This document shows, piece by piece, positions 61,961 to 64,000 of a stretch of 64,000 nucleotides of DNA. The position numbers and the translations under genes are program-made. The stretch's first letter is position 1, and each line of letters opens with the position of its first letter. Source of the DNA: Candidatus Nitrosocaldus tengchongensis (GTDB taxonomy: Archaea; Thermoproteota; Nitrososphaeria; Nitrososphaerales; Nitrosocaldaceae); assembly GCA_013538675.1 (NCBI GenBank), contig JACAFJ010000001.1:1-64000 (forward strand), read 5' to 3'. The notes below the pieces were generated by a model. That model searched no databases, was not told the DNA's origin, and saw nothing but the letters and a program-made list of their open reading frames with translations.

Positions 61961-63271
61961 TCAGGGGTACACTCTAGTTATGGTTCTAGGGAAGAGTGAT
62001 GTAGCCCTTATATGCTTGAGGTTGCATAACCATCTAAGCACTCTCTCAACTCCTATACCAAAACCAGCGTGGGGTGGCATCCCATACCTCCTTAGATCCA
62101 GATACCATCTGAAAGACTCTAGAGGAAGGTTGCTACTCCTTATCCTCTCAAGGAGAGTGCTGTAGTCATGTATTCTTTGCCCTCCAGTAGCTATCTCACC
62201 AAATCCCTCTGGAGCAATGAGATCAGCAGATAAGGTTATCCTTGGATCAGCCTCCCTGCACATATGGTAGAAGCTCCTAGCACTCAATGGATAGTCTGTT
62301 ATGAAGAATGGTTGTGCAAACATCCTTGAGATTAGCCTCTCAGCCTCTGTTGGTACATCCTCGCCCCACTCAAAGTTTATGCCATGCTTAATGACTGTAT
62401 CTCTAACCTCATCATACTTTATCCTCTGGAATGGTCTCTCAACGGTATTCAGCCTCCTCCCTAGTATATCGAACTCCCTCTTCCTCCTCTCTGCTACCCT
62501 ATTGCATATGTATGTCAGTAACTCCTCCTGAAGCCTCATGTTATCCTCTTGCGTGTTGAATGCAACCTCAGCCTCTATCATTATGAACTCTGTAAGATGC
62601 TTTGGTGTCTTGCTCTTCTCTGCTCTAAACGCTGGCTGCATGGTGAATACCTTGCCGAACGAGCATATAGCTGCTTCCTCATAGAACTGTGCACTCTGAG
62701 TCAGGTAAACCTTCTTCCCAAAGTAGTCCAATTCGAAGAGCGTTGCTCCCCCTTCCACTGCAGTACCTACTATGGATGGTGCTGTTATGAATGTAAACCC
62801 ATGATCGTAGAAGAAGTCAAACGCAGCCTTGATCAGTTCACTCCTTATCTTCATTATTGAACTGCTCTTCATACCTCTTATCGATAGATGCCTGTTATCG
62901 TAGATGAAGGATGCAGACCTTACAGTACTCTTGTTTATCGGCCATGGCTCCTCTGCCCTTGCAACAACCTCTATCTCCTTTACAAGAACCTCCTTGCCAT
63001 TCAATGCCCTAGCATCTGAGCGAAGTGTACCCCTAACAACTACAGCAGACTCTATGCTCACATCCTTCATAACCTTCATTGCATCATCGCTGCTTGTTCC
63101 CTTCTTACCAACTAACTGTATGTAGTTTGAGCCATCCCTAAGGAGTATGAATGCTAAAGAGCCTATATCACTCTTGTTTGCAACCCAGCCTCTCAACTCA
63201 ACCATGCTACCATCCTGCATGGATATACATTCATCTACAGTAACCCTTGCAGCAGTGGTACTACCCTGCAT
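61961..63271 (-). CDS. asnS: Asparaginyl-tRNA synthetase (class IIb)
   Basis: Charges tRNA with asparagine. Seen: OB-fold anticodon domain (about 1-105), class II motif 2 as FRAEKSKTPKHLTEFIMIEAE, motif 3 as GIGVERVLRWL, and the EGGATLFELDYFGKK loop that matches AsnRS over AspRS. About 436 aa from ATG 63271. The frame extends to 63355, but a TATA-like gatttaaaac at 63302-63293 lies about 27 bases before 63271. A non-discriminating AspRS cannot be fully excluded. Confidence 0.85.
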   Translation of the reverse strand: MQGSTTAARVTVDECISMQDGSMVELRGWVANKSDIGSLAFILLRDGSNYIQLVGKKGTSSDDAMKVMKDVSIESAVVVRGTLRSDARALNGKEVLVKEIEVVARAEEPWPINKSTVRSASFIYDNRHLSIRGMKSSSIMKIRSELIKAAFDFFYDHGFTFITAPSIVGTAVEGGATLFELDYFGKKVYLTQSAQFYEEAAICSFGKVFTMQPAFRAEKSKTPKHLTEFIMIEAEVAFNTQEDNMRLQEELLTYICNRVAERRKREFDILGRRLNTVERPFQRIKYDEVRDTVIKHGINFEWGEDVPTEAERLISRMFAQPFFITDYPLSARSFYHMCREADPRITLSADLIAPEGFGEIATGGQRIHDYSTLLERIRSSNLPLESFRWYLDLRRYGMPPHAGFGIGVERVLRWLCNLKHIRATSLFPRTITRVYP

Positions 63272-63292
63272 ATGAATAACTCTGCTGAACCT

Positions 63293-63302
63293 AGTTTTAA
63301 AT
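63293..63302 (-). promoter_or_regulatory. asnS TATA box
   Basis: Minus-strand gatttaaaac is about 27 bases before ATG 63271, giving a leaderless transcript and supporting the shorter start. The 90-base gap to the divergent THUMP gene then holds both promoters. Confidence 0.45.
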
Positions 63303-63361
63303 CTATAATAGTAGTAGTGCTGCTGGTAAGGCATATTACCTCTCACATGCTTCATACTATC

Positions 63362-64000
63362 ATGGCAGTTGTAGTTGTAGAGCCTACATTATCTGCATCA
63401 TCTAGGCTAGATACCCTTAGGGCTAACATAATGGGAACTTTAGATATCCATGGGATCAAGTGTAGTATTGAGCAGGATGGGCATCTTCTAATCTTGGATG
63501 CTAAAGAGCCTGTAGATGCTATGTATGCACTAGAGCATGTATTTGGTGTAGAGAGTATATGCATAGCAGATAGGGCAGAGAAGGGACTAAACCCTCTAGT
63601 TGATGCTATAGTTAGGATAGGCAAGGATATAATGCATAGGAATGAGAGGTTCCATGTAGAGGCGGAGGTTCTTGGTAGCACCAAAGGTATAGTTGCTAGG
63701 GATGTAGAGTTTGCTGCAACTGCAGCGTTACTCTCTGAACTATCCTCGCTCGATGTGAAGCCATCAAGCAAGGATGATGGTTATGATAGACTGATAAGGG
63801 TTTACATATCTGGTGAGAACTCATATGTATGCAGATTATGCATGGATGGGAGTGGAGGGCTCCCTGTAGGCTCCAATGGTTATGCTTTATGCAGTGTGTA
63901 TGATTGCATATCAGCAGTAGCAGCATATGTACTAGCAGAGCATGGATTCTACCCATCTATCATCGTAGTATATACAGATGATGAGATGCTTAGGAGGGTT
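63362..64000 (+). CDS. ThiI-like THUMP protein with degenerate PP-loop (3' end outside window)
   Basis: Open from ATG 63362 to the last base of the window (213 codons, no stop). N-terminal about 1-160 resembles the NFLD-THUMP module of ThiI (VGARDVEFAAT-type end, RLIRVYISGENSYVCRL). It leads to GLPVGSNGYALCSVYDCISA VAAYVL, which aligns to the ThiI PP-loop region GLPVG...SGGIDSPVAA. The ATP-binding GGxDS is replaced by YDCIS, so activity as a tRNA sulfurtransferase is doubtful. It may bind tRNA only. Partial gene. Confidence 0.7.
   Translation, partial: MAVVVVEPTLSASSRLDTLRANIMGTLDIHGIKCSIEQDGHLLILDAKEPVDAMYALEHVFGVESICIADRAEKGLNPLVDAIVRIGKDIMHRNERFHVEAEVLGSTKGIVARDVEFAATAALLSELSSLDVKPSSKDDGYDRLIRVYISGENSYVCRLCMDGSGGLPVGSNGYALCSVYDCISAVAAYVLAEHGFYPSIIVVYTDDEMLRRV

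Noticed and set aside
1-64000. tRNA, rRNA, CRISPR arrays, insertion sequences or prophage
   Set aside because: No T-loop-like GGTTCGA patterns in gaps, no regular spacer repeats, no transposase or integrase genes and no terminal inverted repeats with target duplications were seen by eye; a tRNAscan and repeat search would be decisive.

Overview
The window comes from an archaeon, most likely a thermophilic member of the Nitrososphaerota (Thaumarchaeota), perhaps near Nitrosocaldales. Lineage-informative genes are an archaeal proteasome beta subunit, aCPSF1, archaeal SepF, the archaeal CoA route (pantoate kinase plus phosphopantoate-beta-alanine ligase), phosphomevalonate dehydratase, an A-type ATP synthase, a cupredoxin and a TRASH-domain Lrp regulator. 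Many genes start within a few bases of where a TATA box would place transcription initiation (leaderless mRNAs). Arginine is mostly AGG/AGA, and intergenic DNA is very AT-rich. The species name is inference; no rRNA, tRNA or amo gene lies in the window.

Layout. 1-6.7 kb: a site-2 protease, proteasome beta overlapping aCPSF1, SepF, a PP-loop enzyme with a C-terminal NFACT-R-like domain, and an M24 peptidase. 6.8-11.3 kb: an Lrp regulator and a compact minus-strand CoA cluster (PoK-PPS-PanB-CoaBC). 11.3-17.6 kb: an AbrB-PhoU regulator, an M1 aminopeptidase with HEAT repeats, a candidate C/D box sRNA, and a phnDCE transporter. 17.6-26.2 kb: Nudix, YjbQ, UbiB kinase, Hsp20, a frameshifted cupredoxin, a PPP phosphatase, thymidylate kinase, an HD phosphohydrolase and UMP kinase. 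26.2-37 kb: small conserved-looking proteins and the ATP synthase (E-A-B-D-41 aa ORF-K-I, with C convergent); no subunit F was recognised. 37-44.5 kb: pyrI/pyrB divergent pair, a wHTH protein with an inverted repeat at its start, B12-dependent ribonucleotide reductase NrdJ, and next to it a 707-aa wHTH + ATP-cone + NrdD-like protein. 44.6-52.8 kb: a Dps-like ferritin, SQR-like flavoprotein, DUF1641, thioredoxin reductase, Rieske protein, small zinc ribbon, DUF35/thiolase pair, nitrilase-family amidase, tautomerase and rhomboid. 52.8-64 kb: CopA with a TRASH-Lrp regulator, phosphomevalonate dehydratase subunits, endonuclease III, Sat-CysH sulfate assimilation, asparaginyl-tRNA synthetase, and a truncated ThiI-like THUMP protein whose PP-loop is degenerate.

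The most striking system is the NrdD-like protein upstream of nrdJ. It keeps the ATP cone, NrdD fold signatures and C-terminal zinc site, but lacks the thiyl-radical cysteine and the glycyl-radical tail, and it has gained an N-terminal winged helix. It looks like a reductase converted into a nucleotide-sensing repressor or activator, an archaeal functional analogue of NrdR. Inverted repeats sit just upstream of the TATA boxes of both genes. Other points worth a check are the cupredoxin frameshift, the aCPSF1 KH-loop replacement, the C/D box sRNA candidate and two small ORFs (41 and 56 aa).
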